A stretch of DNA of 64,000 nt from Geobacter sp. FeAm09 (GTDB lineage: Bacteria; Desulfobacterota; Desulfuromonadia; Geobacterales; Pseudopelobacteraceae), in contig NZ_CP042466.1 of NCBI RefSeq assembly GCF_008330225.1, positions 3,404,001 through 3,468,000 of the forward strand. Direction: 5' to 3'. Below are positions 45,260 to 54,537 of the stretch, one piece after another. The notes under the pieces are model-generated. The model was not told the DNA's origin. It did no database searches and worked only from the letters and a program-made list of their open reading frames with translations. Position 1 is the stretch's first letter. Each line of letters starts with the position of its first letter. Both the position numbers and the translations under genes were made by a program.

Positions 45260-46642
45260 ATGAAATCGCTCTTCACATCGCTTTTGATCGCAGGTGCGCT
45301 CGTTGCCCCCCTTCCCAGCAGCCACGCCGCAGAGGATGGCGCGCAGGGCAAGCTGGTGCTGGGGCTGAACGACTGCATCCGCATGGCCCTGAAAGCAGCG
45401 CCGGAACTGGGCGAGGCCCAGGCCGACATCGAGCAGACCGCCAGCAAACTGGACGAAGCGAAATCCTACCGCTATCCCCAGGTCGAGGTTCTGAGCCTGC
45501 TGGGCCCGGCGCCCCAGGCCCGGGCCCAGGATATTACCCCCACGATCGCCACCGACAGAAGCACCAGGCTCGGCAAGCTCACCTGGTTTTCCAGCGCCGA
45601 CGCCACGCTGATCCAGCCGCTCTACACCTTCGGCAAGATCTCGGAAAATATGAAGGCCGCCAGCCACGGCATCGAGGTGGACCGTTCCCGCAAGGAGCAG
45701 CGCGCCAACGAGATCACCCTCAAGGTGCGGGAGTACTATTACGGCCTGATGCTGGCCCGGGAACTGAAAGAGGTGGTGCTCGAGGTCCAGGAGAGCCTGG
45801 CCACGGCACGCAAGAAGGCGCAGAAACTCCTCGACGAAGGTTCCGAATCGGTGGATCAGATCGATATCTACAAACTGGACGCCTTCTCCGGCGAGGTAGC
45901 CAAACTGCTGGAAGAGGCCCAGAAGGGGGAAAAGCTGGCCCTGGCGGCACTCAGGACGCGCCTCGGGCTTCCCGCCGCCACCCCGTTGGACATCGGCAGC
46001 GAGCGACTGACCATGGACGAGGAGACGGTCCCCGCCTATGACGTTTTTGTCGACAGGGCCCGCTCGCGACGCCCCGAATTCCGCCAGATTTCGGAGGGTC
46101 TCAAGGCCCGGGCCGCCCTGGTGGAGGCGGCAAAGGCCAACTATTACCCCGACGTCTTCCTGGGCGGCCTGGTCTCCTGGGCCTACTCCGCCGGCCGCGA
46201 CCACATCAACAACCCCTATATCACCGACCAGTACCAGCATTTTTACGGCGGTGCGGCCCTGGGGCTGCGCTGGAAACTGGACTTCGGCATCACCGGCGCC
46301 AAGGTGGCGGGGGAGCGGGCCCAGTACAACCGGCTGCTCAGCACCAAGGAATTTGCCGACGCCAACATTCCGTTGCAGATCAAAAAGTTCTACCTGGACC
46401 TGAAGGAGGCCGAACAGAGCGTCACGGCGACCCAGTCGGCCTACTCCAGCGGGAAAAAGTGGGCGGTGGCGGCCCTGGCCAACTTCGATTTCGGCGTCGG
46501 CCCCGCCAAGGAGATATTCGACGCCCTGCAGTCCTACGCCCGCATGCGCGCCGCCTATTTCCAGTCCATCTACAACTACAAGATTGCCAGGGCCAACCTG
46601 GATTACGCCGTCGGCGAAACGCCCCTGGACGGCACCAAATAA
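45260..46642 (+). CDS. TolC-family outer-membrane efflux protein
   Basis: 460 residues with signal peptide (residues 1-24, ending SSHA-AED). The two homologous TolC-like helical repeats are visible (LNDCIRMALKAAPELGEAQA near 30-50; EGLKARAALVEAAKANYYPD near 275-294). LTWFSSADATLIQPLYTFGK marks a beta-barrel strand region, and FDFGVGPAKEIFDALQSYA is family-typical near the end. Its place between mlaD and mlaC suggests it serves the lipid system rather than a drug pump. Confidence 0.9.
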   Translation: MKSLFTSLLIAGALVAPLPSSHAAEDGAQGKLVLGLNDCIRMALKAAPELGEAQADIEQTASKLDEAKSYRYPQVEVLSLLGPAPQARAQDITPTIATDRSTRLGKLTWFSSADATLIQPLYTFGKISENMKAASHGIEVDRSRKEQRANEITLKVREYYYGLMLARELKEVVLEVQESLATARKKAQKLLDEGSESVDQIDIYKLDAFSGEVAKLLEEAQKGEKLALAALRTRLGLPAATPLDIGSERLTMDEETVPAYDVFVDRARSRRPEFRQISEGLKARAALVEAAKANYYPDVFLGGLVSWAYSAGRDHINNPYITDQYQHFYGGAALGLRWKLDFGITGAKVAGERAQYNRLLSTKEFADANIPLQIKKFYLDLKEAEQSVTATQSAYSSGKKWAVAALANFDFGVGPAKEIFDALQSYARMRAAYFQSIYNYKIARANLDYAVGETPLDGTK

Positions 46643-46655
46643 GCGGGAGGAAGCA

Positions 46656-47246
46656 ATGCTGAAACGTTACGCAGTGGCTATCATCACCGGGATCTTCCTG
46701 GCAGGCACCGCCTTTGCCGGGGTTACCGACGATGTGAAAAAGACCGTGGACGAGGTGGTCCGCGTGGTCTCCGACAAAAACCTGAAGAAGCATGACCGGG
46801 AGCGGCGCCAGGCCCTCAAGAGGACCATCAGTGTCATCTTCGACTATTCCGAAATGGCCAAGCGCTCCCTCGGCAAGCACTGGAACCAGCGCAGCCCGGC
46901 AGAGCGCAGGCAGTTTACCGACCTCTTCGCCTCGCTCCTGGAAAACTCCTATGCGGGCAAGATCGAGTCCTACAACAACGAAAAGATCGCGTACCTGAAG
47001 GAGACCGTCGATGGCGACCATGCCGAGGTCAGGTCCAAGGTGATCACCCCGAAACGCGACGAATATTCCCTAGACTACCGCCTGATCAAGGAAAACGGCA
47101 AATGGATGGTGTACGACGTGGTCATCGAAGGGGTCAGCCTGGTTTCCAACTACCGCACCCAGTTCAACAAGATCATCACCACCAACGGCTATAATGAACT
47201 GGTGAAAAAACTCCAGACGAAAACCGACGAACTGAAGGCCCCGTAA
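46656..47246 (+). CDS. mlaC: MlaC-type periplasmic phospholipid-binding protein
   Basis: 196 residues with signal peptide (residues 1-20, GIFLAGTAFA). MlaC/Ttg2D features are FDYSEMAKRSLGKHWNQRSP, RRQFTDLFASLLENSYAGKI and WMVYDVVIEGVSLVSNYRTQ. It shuttles phospholipid across the periplasm. The ATG at 46656 follows GGGAGGAA. Last gene of the operon. Confidence 0.92.
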   Translation: MLKRYAVAIITGIFLAGTAFAGVTDDVKKTVDEVVRVVSDKNLKKHDRERRQALKRTISVIFDYSEMAKRSLGKHWNQRSPAERRQFTDLFASLLENSYAGKIESYNNEKIAYLKETVDGDHAEVRSKVITPKRDEYSLDYRLIKENGKWMVYDVVIEGVSLVSNYRTQFNKIITTNGYNELVKKLQTKTDELKAP

Positions 47247-47283
47247 CAGCGTAACAAGGCACGAATTTTATCGTTAAAAGTAC

Positions 47284-47311
47284 TTGACACGCGCTTTAGG
47301 TCTATGATAAA
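47284..47311 (+). promoter_or_regulatory. Promoter of cspA
   Basis: TTGACA (47284-47289), a 16-base spacer and GATAAA (47306-47311). It implies a leader of roughly 145 bases before cspA, typical of cold-shock genes; the leader can fold locally (AAGTTTCGG with CCGGAAACTT). Confidence 0.6.
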
Positions 47312-47462
47312 CGACACGGGCAGCAAGTTTCGGAAGTTTTTGCAGAACGTTGCAGTATCAAGTTTTACCAAGCTTGGCGGTTTTCCTGCATCAAGACTCC
47401 GGAAACTTAAGCGGTAACCCATCTGTTCCGGCGAAGGACCGGAGAAAAAAGGAGGTAGGAAA

Positions 47463-47666
47463 ATGGCACAGGGCAAGGTTAAGTGGTTTAACGACACCAA
47501 AGGTTTCGGCTTTATCGAGCAGGAAGGTGGCGAGGACGTATTCGTACATTTCTCCGCCATCGCAGGCGAAGGCTTCAAATCCCTCGCCGAAGGCGACGCG
47601 GTCACCTTCGACATCACCCAGGGTCCCAAGGGGCTCCAGGCTTCCAACGTCAACAAAATCAAGTAA
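47463..47666 (+). CDS. cspA: Cold-shock protein CspA family
   Basis: 67 residues. RNP1 KGFGFIEQE and RNP2 DVFVHFSAI are intact in one cold-shock domain. It binds single-stranded nucleic acid and melts mRNA structure. It is monocistronic, preceded by GGAGG and followed by a strong terminator. Confidence 0.95.
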   Translation: MAQGKVKWFNDTKGFGFIEQEGGEDVFVHFSAIAGEGFKSLAEGDAVTFDITQGPKGLQASNVNKIK

Positions 47667-47690
47667 TTTCGGCACCCCATGCAACCCGAA

Positions 47691-47720
47691 AACCCGCTGA
47701 CACCTCAGCGGGTTTTTTTT
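47691..47720. terminator. Shared terminator of cspA and ygiQ
   Basis: AACCCGCTGA-cacc-TCAGCGGGTT followed by a T run on the + strand. The minus-strand gene ygiQ ends inside it: its TGA is at 47707-47705. It can serve both convergent genes. Confidence 0.88.
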
Positions 47721-49531
47721 GTCCTCGGCTTCGGGGCAGGCGGCCCGCCCGGCATCCTGCCCGCCACCCCCAGCAGCGCCGCCGCATCCTCGCGCCCCAT
47801 CTCCCTGAGCGCTTCCAGCACCTTGCCCCTCTCCCCCGGCTGATGCCAGAGCAGGAGCGCCTTCTGCTGCCCCTTCTCCCGGTCGCTGGCCGGAACATGC
47901 ACCCGCTTGCCGTTTTCCGGGTCGATGCCGGTGTAGTACATGCAGGTGGAGAGCGTTCCCGGCGTGGGGGTGAAATCCTGAACCTGTTCGACGGCCAGCC
48001 CCAGTTTTTTGAGCGCCAGGGCCAGGTCCAGCATGTCCGCCACGGTACACCCGGGATGGCCCGAAATCAGGTAGGGTATGAGGTGCTGCCGTTTGCCGAG
48101 GCGGATGCTTTCCTCGCGGAAACGGGCCAGGAAGCGTTCGAAGGCCTTTCGCCCCGGCTTGCGCATCAGCGCCGTGACATGCTCCGCAAGATGCTCGGGG
48201 GCGATCTTGAGCAGCCCGCTCACATGATGCCCCACCAGTTCCCGGAAATAGCCCGGCTGCCGTTCCAGCAGATCGTAGCGCACCCCCGACGAGACCGCCA
48301 CGTGTTTGACCCCCTGGTGGCTCCGCACCCGCTGCAGGAGGGCGACGGCGCGCTTGTCGGCGGTATCCAGATGGGCGCAGACGGCGGGATAGATGCAGCT
48401 CTCCCGGCGGCAGGCCCGCATGGCCGCTGGGTTTTTGCAGGCGAGGCCGTACATGTTGGCGGTCGGCCCGCCCACGTCGCTGATGCTGCCCCGGAACCAT
48501 CCCTGGCGGACCATGGCATCCACCTCGGCGACGATCGAGGCTTCGCTGCGGGACTGGATCACCTTCCCCTGGTGCAGGGCGATGGCGCAGAAGGCACAGC
48601 CGCCGAAACAGCCCCGGTGGCTGGTGATGGATGTCTTGATCTGCTCCCAGGCCGGTATCGGTTCGCGGTAGGAGGGATGGGGCGACTTTTCGAAGGGGAG
48701 CGCATAGACCCGGTCCAGCTCCGCCTGGTTCAGGGGGAAGGCCGGGGGATTACACACCAGCAGGCGGTCGCCGTGGGGCTGGACGACCGTCCGGGCGGAG
48801 AAGGGGTTCTGCTCCCGGTAGACCAGGCGGAACGCCTCGGCGAACTTCCTCTTGTCGACGGCTACCTCGTCGTAGGAGGGGATGACAAGACGTTCCCCGT
48901 CCGCCGGGACGTCACCCCCCTTCCCCACGACATGGCAGGTGCCGCGCAGGTTGCGGATCTCTCCGAACGGTTCGCCGCCGGCCATGCGCCTGGCCAGTTC
49001 CAAAAGGGGGGATTCCCCCATACCGTAGATCAAAAGGTCGGCCTTGGCGTCCAGGAGCAGCGACCGGCGCACCTTGTTCTCCCAAAAGTCGTAGTGGGCA
49101 AAACGGCGCAGGGACGCCTCGATGCCGCCGATGACCACCGGCACATCCTTATAGGCTTCCTTCAGGCGCGAGGTGTAGATGATGGTGGCGCGGTTGGGGC
49201 GGGCCCCGTGGCGGTTGCCCGGGGTATAGGCGTCATCGTGGCGCAGCTTGCGGGCCGGGGTGTAGTGGGCCACCATGGAGTCCATGGCCCCGGCGCCCAC
49301 GGCAAAGAACAGCCGCGGGCGCCCCAGCGCCATGAACGGCTCCTTGGAGCGCCAGTCCGGCTGGGGGATGATCCCCACCCGGAAGCCGTGGGCCTCCAGC
49401 CAGCGGGCCAAGAGCGGGATGCCGAAGGCCGGGTGGTCGATGTAGGCGTCGCCGCAGACAAAGACCACGTCCAGTTCGTTCCATCCCCTGGCCCGCGCTT
49501 CGGCCAGATCCATGGGCAGGTGCCGGGTCAC
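47705..49531 (-). CDS. YgiQ family radical SAM protein
   Basis: 608 residues. N-terminal domain with [20 protein letters not shown] and YIDHPAFG, family signatures; the radical SAM cluster [19 protein letters not shown] near 316; and a conserved C-terminal region with TGIDPENG. YgiQ proteins are widespread and of unknown function. The first codon (GTG 49531) overlaps the argC stop as GTGA; an ATG six codons later is an alternative. Confidence 0.92.
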   Translation of the reverse strand: MTRHLPMDLAEARARGWNELDVVFVCGDAYIDHPAFGIPLLARWLEAHGFRVGIIPQPDWRSKEPFMALGRPRLFFAVGAGAMDSMVAHYTPARKLRHDDAYTPGNRHGARPNRATIIYTSRLKEAYKDVPVVIGGIEASLRRFAHYDFWENKVRRSLLLDAKADLLIYGMGESPLLELARRMAGGEPFGEIRNLRGTCHVVGKGGDVPADGERLVIPSYDEVAVDKRKFAEAFRLVYREQNPFSARTVVQPHGDRLLVCNPPAFPLNQAELDRVYALPFEKSPHPSYREPIPAWEQIKTSITSHRGCFGGCAFCAIALHQGKVIQSRSEASIVAEVDAMVRQGWFRGSISDVGGPTANMYGLACKNPAAMRACRRESCIYPAVCAHLDTADKRAVALLQRVRSHQGVKHVAVSSGVRYDLLERQPGYFRELVGHHVSGLLKIAPEHLAEHVTALMRKPGRKAFERFLARFREESIRLGKRQHLIPYLISGHPGCTVADMLDLALALKKLGLAVEQVQDFTPTPGTLSTCMYYTGIDPENGKRVHVPASDREKGQQKALLLWHQPGERGKVLEALREMGREDAAALLGVAGRMPGGPPAPKPRTKKTR

Positions 49532-50568
49532 GGGAAGAGCGCCAGCCCTTCCAGCCCCAGGGTCTCCGGGAAGCCGCAGGCGAGGTTCATATTCTGCACC
49601 GCCTGGCCCGAGGCCCCCTTGACCAGATTGTCGATGGCCGAAACCACGATGATCCGGCCGGTGCGGCCGTCCACCAGGGGGGCGATGTCGCAGAAGTTGG
49701 AGCCCCGCACGAAAGCGGTGGAGGGGAGGCTCCCCGGGGGAAGCACCCGCACGAAGGGTTCGCCGCTGTAGAACTCCCGGTAGAGGGCGGCCAGTTTCTC
49801 GGTTGTCGCCTCCTTCACCGGGGTCGCGTACATGGTGGAGAGTATCCCCCGATCCATGGGAACCAGGTGCGGGGTAAAGGTGATCTTGAGCTCCGTCCCG
49901 GCCAAAAGCGACAGTTCCTGCTCGATCTCCGGCGTATGCCGGTGGGCGCCGCCGACGCCGTAGGCCTTGAAGCCTTCATTGACCTCGCAGTACAGGCTGT
50001 CCACCTTGGCCGACCTGCCAGCGCCGCTCGTGCCCGAGGCGGAATCGGCGATGATGCTGTCCGGGTCGATCAGCCCCTTTTTCAAGAGCGGCGCCAGGCC
50101 GAGGATGATGCTGGTGGGGTAACAGCCCGGGTTGGCCACCAGGCGAGCCCCCCTGACCTTGGCCCGCCTGATCTCCGGCAGACCGTAGACCGCTTTCTTC
50201 AGGTTGACCGGGTTGAGGTGCTTTTCGTACCACGCCCCGTAGACATCCGGGTCGGAGAGCCGGTAGTCGGCCGACAGGTCGATCACCGTTTTGCCCAGCT
50301 TCAGGAAGGTGGGCACCACCTCCATGGCCGCCTTGTGGGGCAGGGCCGTGAAGACGACGTCGGCCTTCTCCGCAACCCGCACCGGCTCAAGGTTCTCCAG
50401 CGCCAGGTCGCAGCGGCCCCGCAAGGTGGGGAAAACCTCGGAGATCCGCTTGCCGGCGCTCTGCTCGGAGGTGAGGCAGGTCACGGCGACTTCGGGATGG
50501 CAGTACAGGATGCGGATCAGTTCCAGGCCGGTGTAGCCGCTGGCTCCGACAATGGCGACGTTCAACAT
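49528..50568 (-). CDS. argC: N-acetyl-gamma-glutamyl-phosphate reductase
   Basis: 346 residues from the ATG after AGGAGG. NAD(P)-binding [18 protein letters not shown] at the N-terminus, catalytic Cys in [15 protein letters not shown], and the [10 protein letters not shown] segment. Third enzyme of arginine synthesis. A repeat element lies 20 bases upstream of the start, so its promoter must lie in or beyond that element or in the rplM-rpsI transcript. Confidence 0.95.
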   Translation of the reverse strand: MLNVAIVGASGYTGLELIRILYCHPEVAVTCLTSEQSAGKRISEVFPTLRGRCDLALENLEPVRVAEKADVVFTALPHKAAMEVVPTFLKLGKTVIDLSADYRLSDPDVYGAWYEKHLNPVNLKKAVYGLPEIRRAKVRGARLVANPGCYPTSIILGLAPLLKKGLIDPDSIIADSASGTSGAGRSAKVDSLYCEVNEGFKAYGVGGAHRHTPEIEQELSLLAGTELKITFTPHLVPMDRGILSTMYATPVKEATTEKLAALYREFYSGEPFVRVLPPGSLPSTAFVRGSNFCDIAPLVDGRTGRIIVVSAIDNLVKGASGQAVQNMNLACGFPETLGLEGLALFP

Positions 50569-50587
50569 GGCAAGCCTCCTTCTTGGG

Positions 50588-50724
50588 GGTTGTTGAAAAA
50601 CAGCCATCTCGCCGCCGTCCTCGAAAGCCTCCTTGTGCGGCGTAGCGCTGCTACGCCTCCGCGGGTCTTTCTGCGGGCGCGACGATCTGACTATTTTTGA
50701 ACAACCTGAGTTTTTCAAAAGTCA
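50588..50724. repeat. Repeat element, copy A
   Basis: It runs from GGTTGTTGAAAAACAGCC to CTATTTTTGAACAACCTGAG and the end GTTTTTCAAAAGTC. It is the reverse of copy B at 52206-52384, sharing AACAGCCATC, CTCGAA, GTGCGGCGTAGCGC, GCTACGCCTCC, TTTCTGCGGG and GACGATCTGACTATTTTT. It lacks about 40 internal bases present in copy B. Non-coding. Confidence 0.8.
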
Positions 50725-50744
50725 ACGAGTGCTCTTCGATCCTG

Positions 50745-50781
50745 AAAAAACGAAAGGGGAAACCCTTGCGGATTTCCCCTT
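50745..50781 (-). terminator. Terminator of rplM-rpsI
   Basis: Minus-strand arms AAGGGGAAA and TTTCCCCTT, followed by a tract ending in six T, about 30 bases beyond the rpsI stop. Confidence 0.82.
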
Positions 50782-50811
50782 CTACCATACCAGTGCGGTG
50801 TAATCCAGCGA

Positions 50812-51204
50812 TTAACGCTTGGAGAACTGGAACCGTGCGCGGGCTGCGGCTTTGCCGTATTTCTTGCGCTCTTTCACGCGGGAATCGCGGGTAATGAAGC
50901 CGGCCTTCTTGAGCACGCCGCGCAGTTCGGCGTCGGTCTCCAGCAGGGCTTTCGTGATGCCGTGCTTGATGGCGCCGGCCTGGCCGGAGTCGCCCCCGCC
51001 CTGTACCGTCACATAGATATCGTACACGCCGACCTTCTCCACCAGTTCCAGCGGCTGACGCACGACCATCTTGGAGGTCTCGCGGCCGAAGTACTCGTCC
51101 AGGGTCTTGTCGTTGACGGTGATCTTGCCGGCGCCCGGCTTGAGCCATACGCGGGCTATCGAGCTTTTGCGCTTTCCTGTGCCATAATAGCTGACTGCTG
51201 CCAT
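50812..51204 (-). CDS. rpsI: 30S ribosomal protein S9
   Basis: 130 residues. [19 protein letters not shown] at the N-terminus, [20 protein letters not shown] in the middle and the basic tail [17 protein letters not shown] that reaches the P-site tRNA. Paired with rplM as in most bacteria. Confidence 0.97.
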   Translation of the reverse strand: MAAVSYYGTGKRKSSIARVWLKPGAGKITVNDKTLDEYFGRETSKMVVRQPLELVEKVGVYDIYVTVQGGGDSGQAGAIKHGITKALLETDAELRGVLKKAGFITRDSRVKERKKYGKAAARARFQFSKR

Positions 51205-51225
51205 ATCGTATATCTCCTCAGAGTA

Positions 51226-51654
51226 TTAAAATGCCAGGTTCTTGGGCTGCTGGGCGTCGTGGGGATGGCTGGCGCCCGCGTAGACCTTGAGCTTCTTGAG
51301 CATGTGCCGGGCAAGTTTATTCTTGGGGAGCATGCCCTTGACAGCCTTGCGGATGATGTCTTCCGGTTTTTTCTCCAGCAGCTTGCCGGCGGTGATCTCT
51401 TTCAGGCCGCCCGGAAAACCGGTATGGCTGTAGTAGACCTTGTCGTCCAGCTTGCGGCCGGTCAGCGCGATCTTCTCGGCGTTCACCACGATGACGAAAT
51501 CGCCGGTGTCCACGCTGGGGGTGAAAATGGCCTTGTTCTTGCCGCGCAGCACATTGGCGATCTGGGTGGCAAGGCGCCCCAATACGGCGTCCTGTGCGTC
51601 CACCACATACCAGTCACGTTTTACGTTTTCCGCTTTTGCAACTTCGGTTTTCAT
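51226..51654 (-). CDS. rplM: 50S ribosomal protein L13
   Basis: 142 residues from the ATG at 51654. [51 protein letters not shown] and [18 protein letters not shown] are the L13 signatures. A 5' leader of about 50 bases separates it from its promoter. Confidence 0.97.
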   Translation of the reverse strand: MKTEVAKAENVKRDWYVVDAQDAVLGRLATQIANVLRGKNKAIFTPSVDTGDFVIVVNAEKIALTGRKLDDKVYYSHTGFPGGLKEITAGKLLEKKPEDIIRKAVKGMLPKNKLARHMLKKLKVYAGASHPHDAQQPKNLAF

Positions 51655-51714
51655 AGCTTCCTCACATACTGCACGATCTGCCAAGAGCAGACCATGGTTT
51701 TTTCGAAGAGATGT

Positions 51715-51743
51715 AACTTACTGAAAGAATGGTTACGTGTCAA
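51715..51743 (-). promoter_or_regulatory. Promoter of rplM-rpsI
   Basis: Minus strand TTGACA (51743-51738), 17-base spacer, TAAGTT (51720-51715). Good -35, weaker -10. Confidence 0.45.
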
Positions 51744-51772
51744 TAAAAAAATCTGCCGGGTTGAATTTAAAT

Positions 51773-52192
51773 TCAAGACCGTGGATTTTCGCAACCTGGC
51801 TGGCACAGCTCCGTCAGGACGCCGTTGCTGCTTTTGGGATGCACGAAGGCGATCCGCGTCCCATGGGCGCCGTTTCTCGGCCGCTCGTCGATCATCCGCG
51901 CGCCGTCGGCCAGCAGTCGGGCGATGGCGGCCTCGATGTCCTCCACCTCGTATGCCAGATGATGGATGCCGGGGCCGTTCTTTTCCAGGAACTTCGCCAC
52001 CGGGCTCTCCTCGCTGGTCGGCTCCAGGAGCTCGATCTTGGATTCGCCCACCTGCAACATGGCGACCCGCACCTTCTGTTCGACGACCTCTTCGATACCC
52101 GCAAAGGCCATCCCCAGGTTGTCCCGGTAGAACGGCAGGGTCTCATCGAGGGACCGCACGGCAATGCCGATATGGTTGATCTTAGTAAGCAT
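51773..52192 (-). CDS. mce: Methylmalonyl-CoA epimerase
   Basis: 139 residues, VOC fold. Metal-site residues are His in INHIGIAV, Glu in SKIELLEP, His in GIHHLAYEV and Glu in VLTELCQP; GPGIHHLAYEVEDIEAA is the family core. It interconverts (R)- and (S)-methylmalonyl-CoA between the carboxylase and mutase encoded nearby. A repeat element now lies between it and the mutase. Confidence 0.94.
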   Translation of the reverse strand: MLTKINHIGIAVRSLDETLPFYRDNLGMAFAGIEEVVEQKVRVAMLQVGESKIELLEPTSEESPVAKFLEKNGPGIHHLAYEVEDIEAAIARLLADGARMIDERPRNGAHGTRIAFVHPKSSNGVLTELCQPGCENPRS

Positions 52193-52205
52193 AATGCGCT
52201 CCTAG

Positions 52206-52384
52206 CAGGCTGTTGTAAAAACCCAGGTTGTTCAAAAATAGTCAGATCGTCGCACCCGCAGAAAGCTACGAGGAGGCGTAGCAGGCCTACTCCGCCGAAG
52301 CAGCGTTGGCTGCGAAGGCCGGGCGCTACGCCGCACGAAAGGGCGTTCGAGGAAGAAGGCCTGATGGCTGTTTTTCAACAGCCT
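52206..52384. repeat. Repeat element, copy B, with terminal inverted repeats
   Basis: Ends AGGCTGTTGTAAAAAC and GTTTTTCAACAGCCT are near-perfect inverted repeats. The body (52225-52383) is the inverted counterpart of copy A plus an internal segment rich in GC palindromes. It ends one base before the mutase stop codon and has no coding capacity, so a MITE-like element is the likely class. Confidence 0.82.
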
Positions 52385-52385
52385 C

Positions 52386-54040
<1,655 letters not shown>

Positions 54041-54205
54041 GAGATGATCTCCTCACCCAAAATGATTGAACTATCCACCGTGCGTTCGATTAATCCGTTC
54101 TTATTTTTACATGCAAAGGGGGGCGATGGCGCTATACTAAAGATATACCTCACCTACCCCCTTATCGCCACGGTCCGCAATATGTACGGCGGAAAGGAGC
54201 AGACC

Positions 54206-54421
54206 ATGAAATGCCCCGCATGCAGCAGCTACGACTACAGCGCCATGGACCTGCAGACCGACGGGTTTGCCGAGCAGATCATGGAGTGCCGCGCCTGCGG
54301 AACCGTCTGGTCGGTCAATCACGGTGCCGTCGAGATCGTCAGGGACCCCAACCGGAAATCGTTCCTGCAGGCACAATCGGAGTGCGTGGAAGGGGACGAC
54401 TACAACTCCTCCGGGTCCTAG
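54206..54421 (+). CDS. Small zinc-ribbon protein, 71 aa
   Basis: A zinc-ribbon is formed by MKCPAC near the N-terminus and ECRACG near residue 28. A polar tail follows, ending EGDDYNSSGS. The ATG at 54206 follows AAGGAG; an in-frame ATG at 54182 is possible. It is divergent from the mutase gene and stands alone. Similar tiny zinc-ribbon proteins occur in related genomes; function unknown. Confidence 0.7.
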   Translation: MKCPACSSYDYSAMDLQTDGFAEQIMECRACGTVWSVNHGAVEIVRDPNRKSFLQAQSECVEGDDYNSSGS

Positions 54422-54432
54422 CGCCCACGAAA

Positions 54433-54467
54433 TCAGCGGACCCCGCCTTTCTGGCGGGGTCCGCTGA
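54433..54467 (+). terminator. Terminator after the zinc-ribbon gene
   Basis: Perfect 15-bp stem TCAGCGGACCCCGCC / GGCGGGGTCCGCTGA with loop TTTCT, 11 bases after the stop. No strong T run; it may act in both directions. Confidence 0.7.
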
Positions 54468-54537
54468 TACCTCGGGGGAATCCGCGACCGGTTCCGGTCC
54501 CTGATGCCGTTCTTTGCCCGAAAACCGGCTTGGCCGG

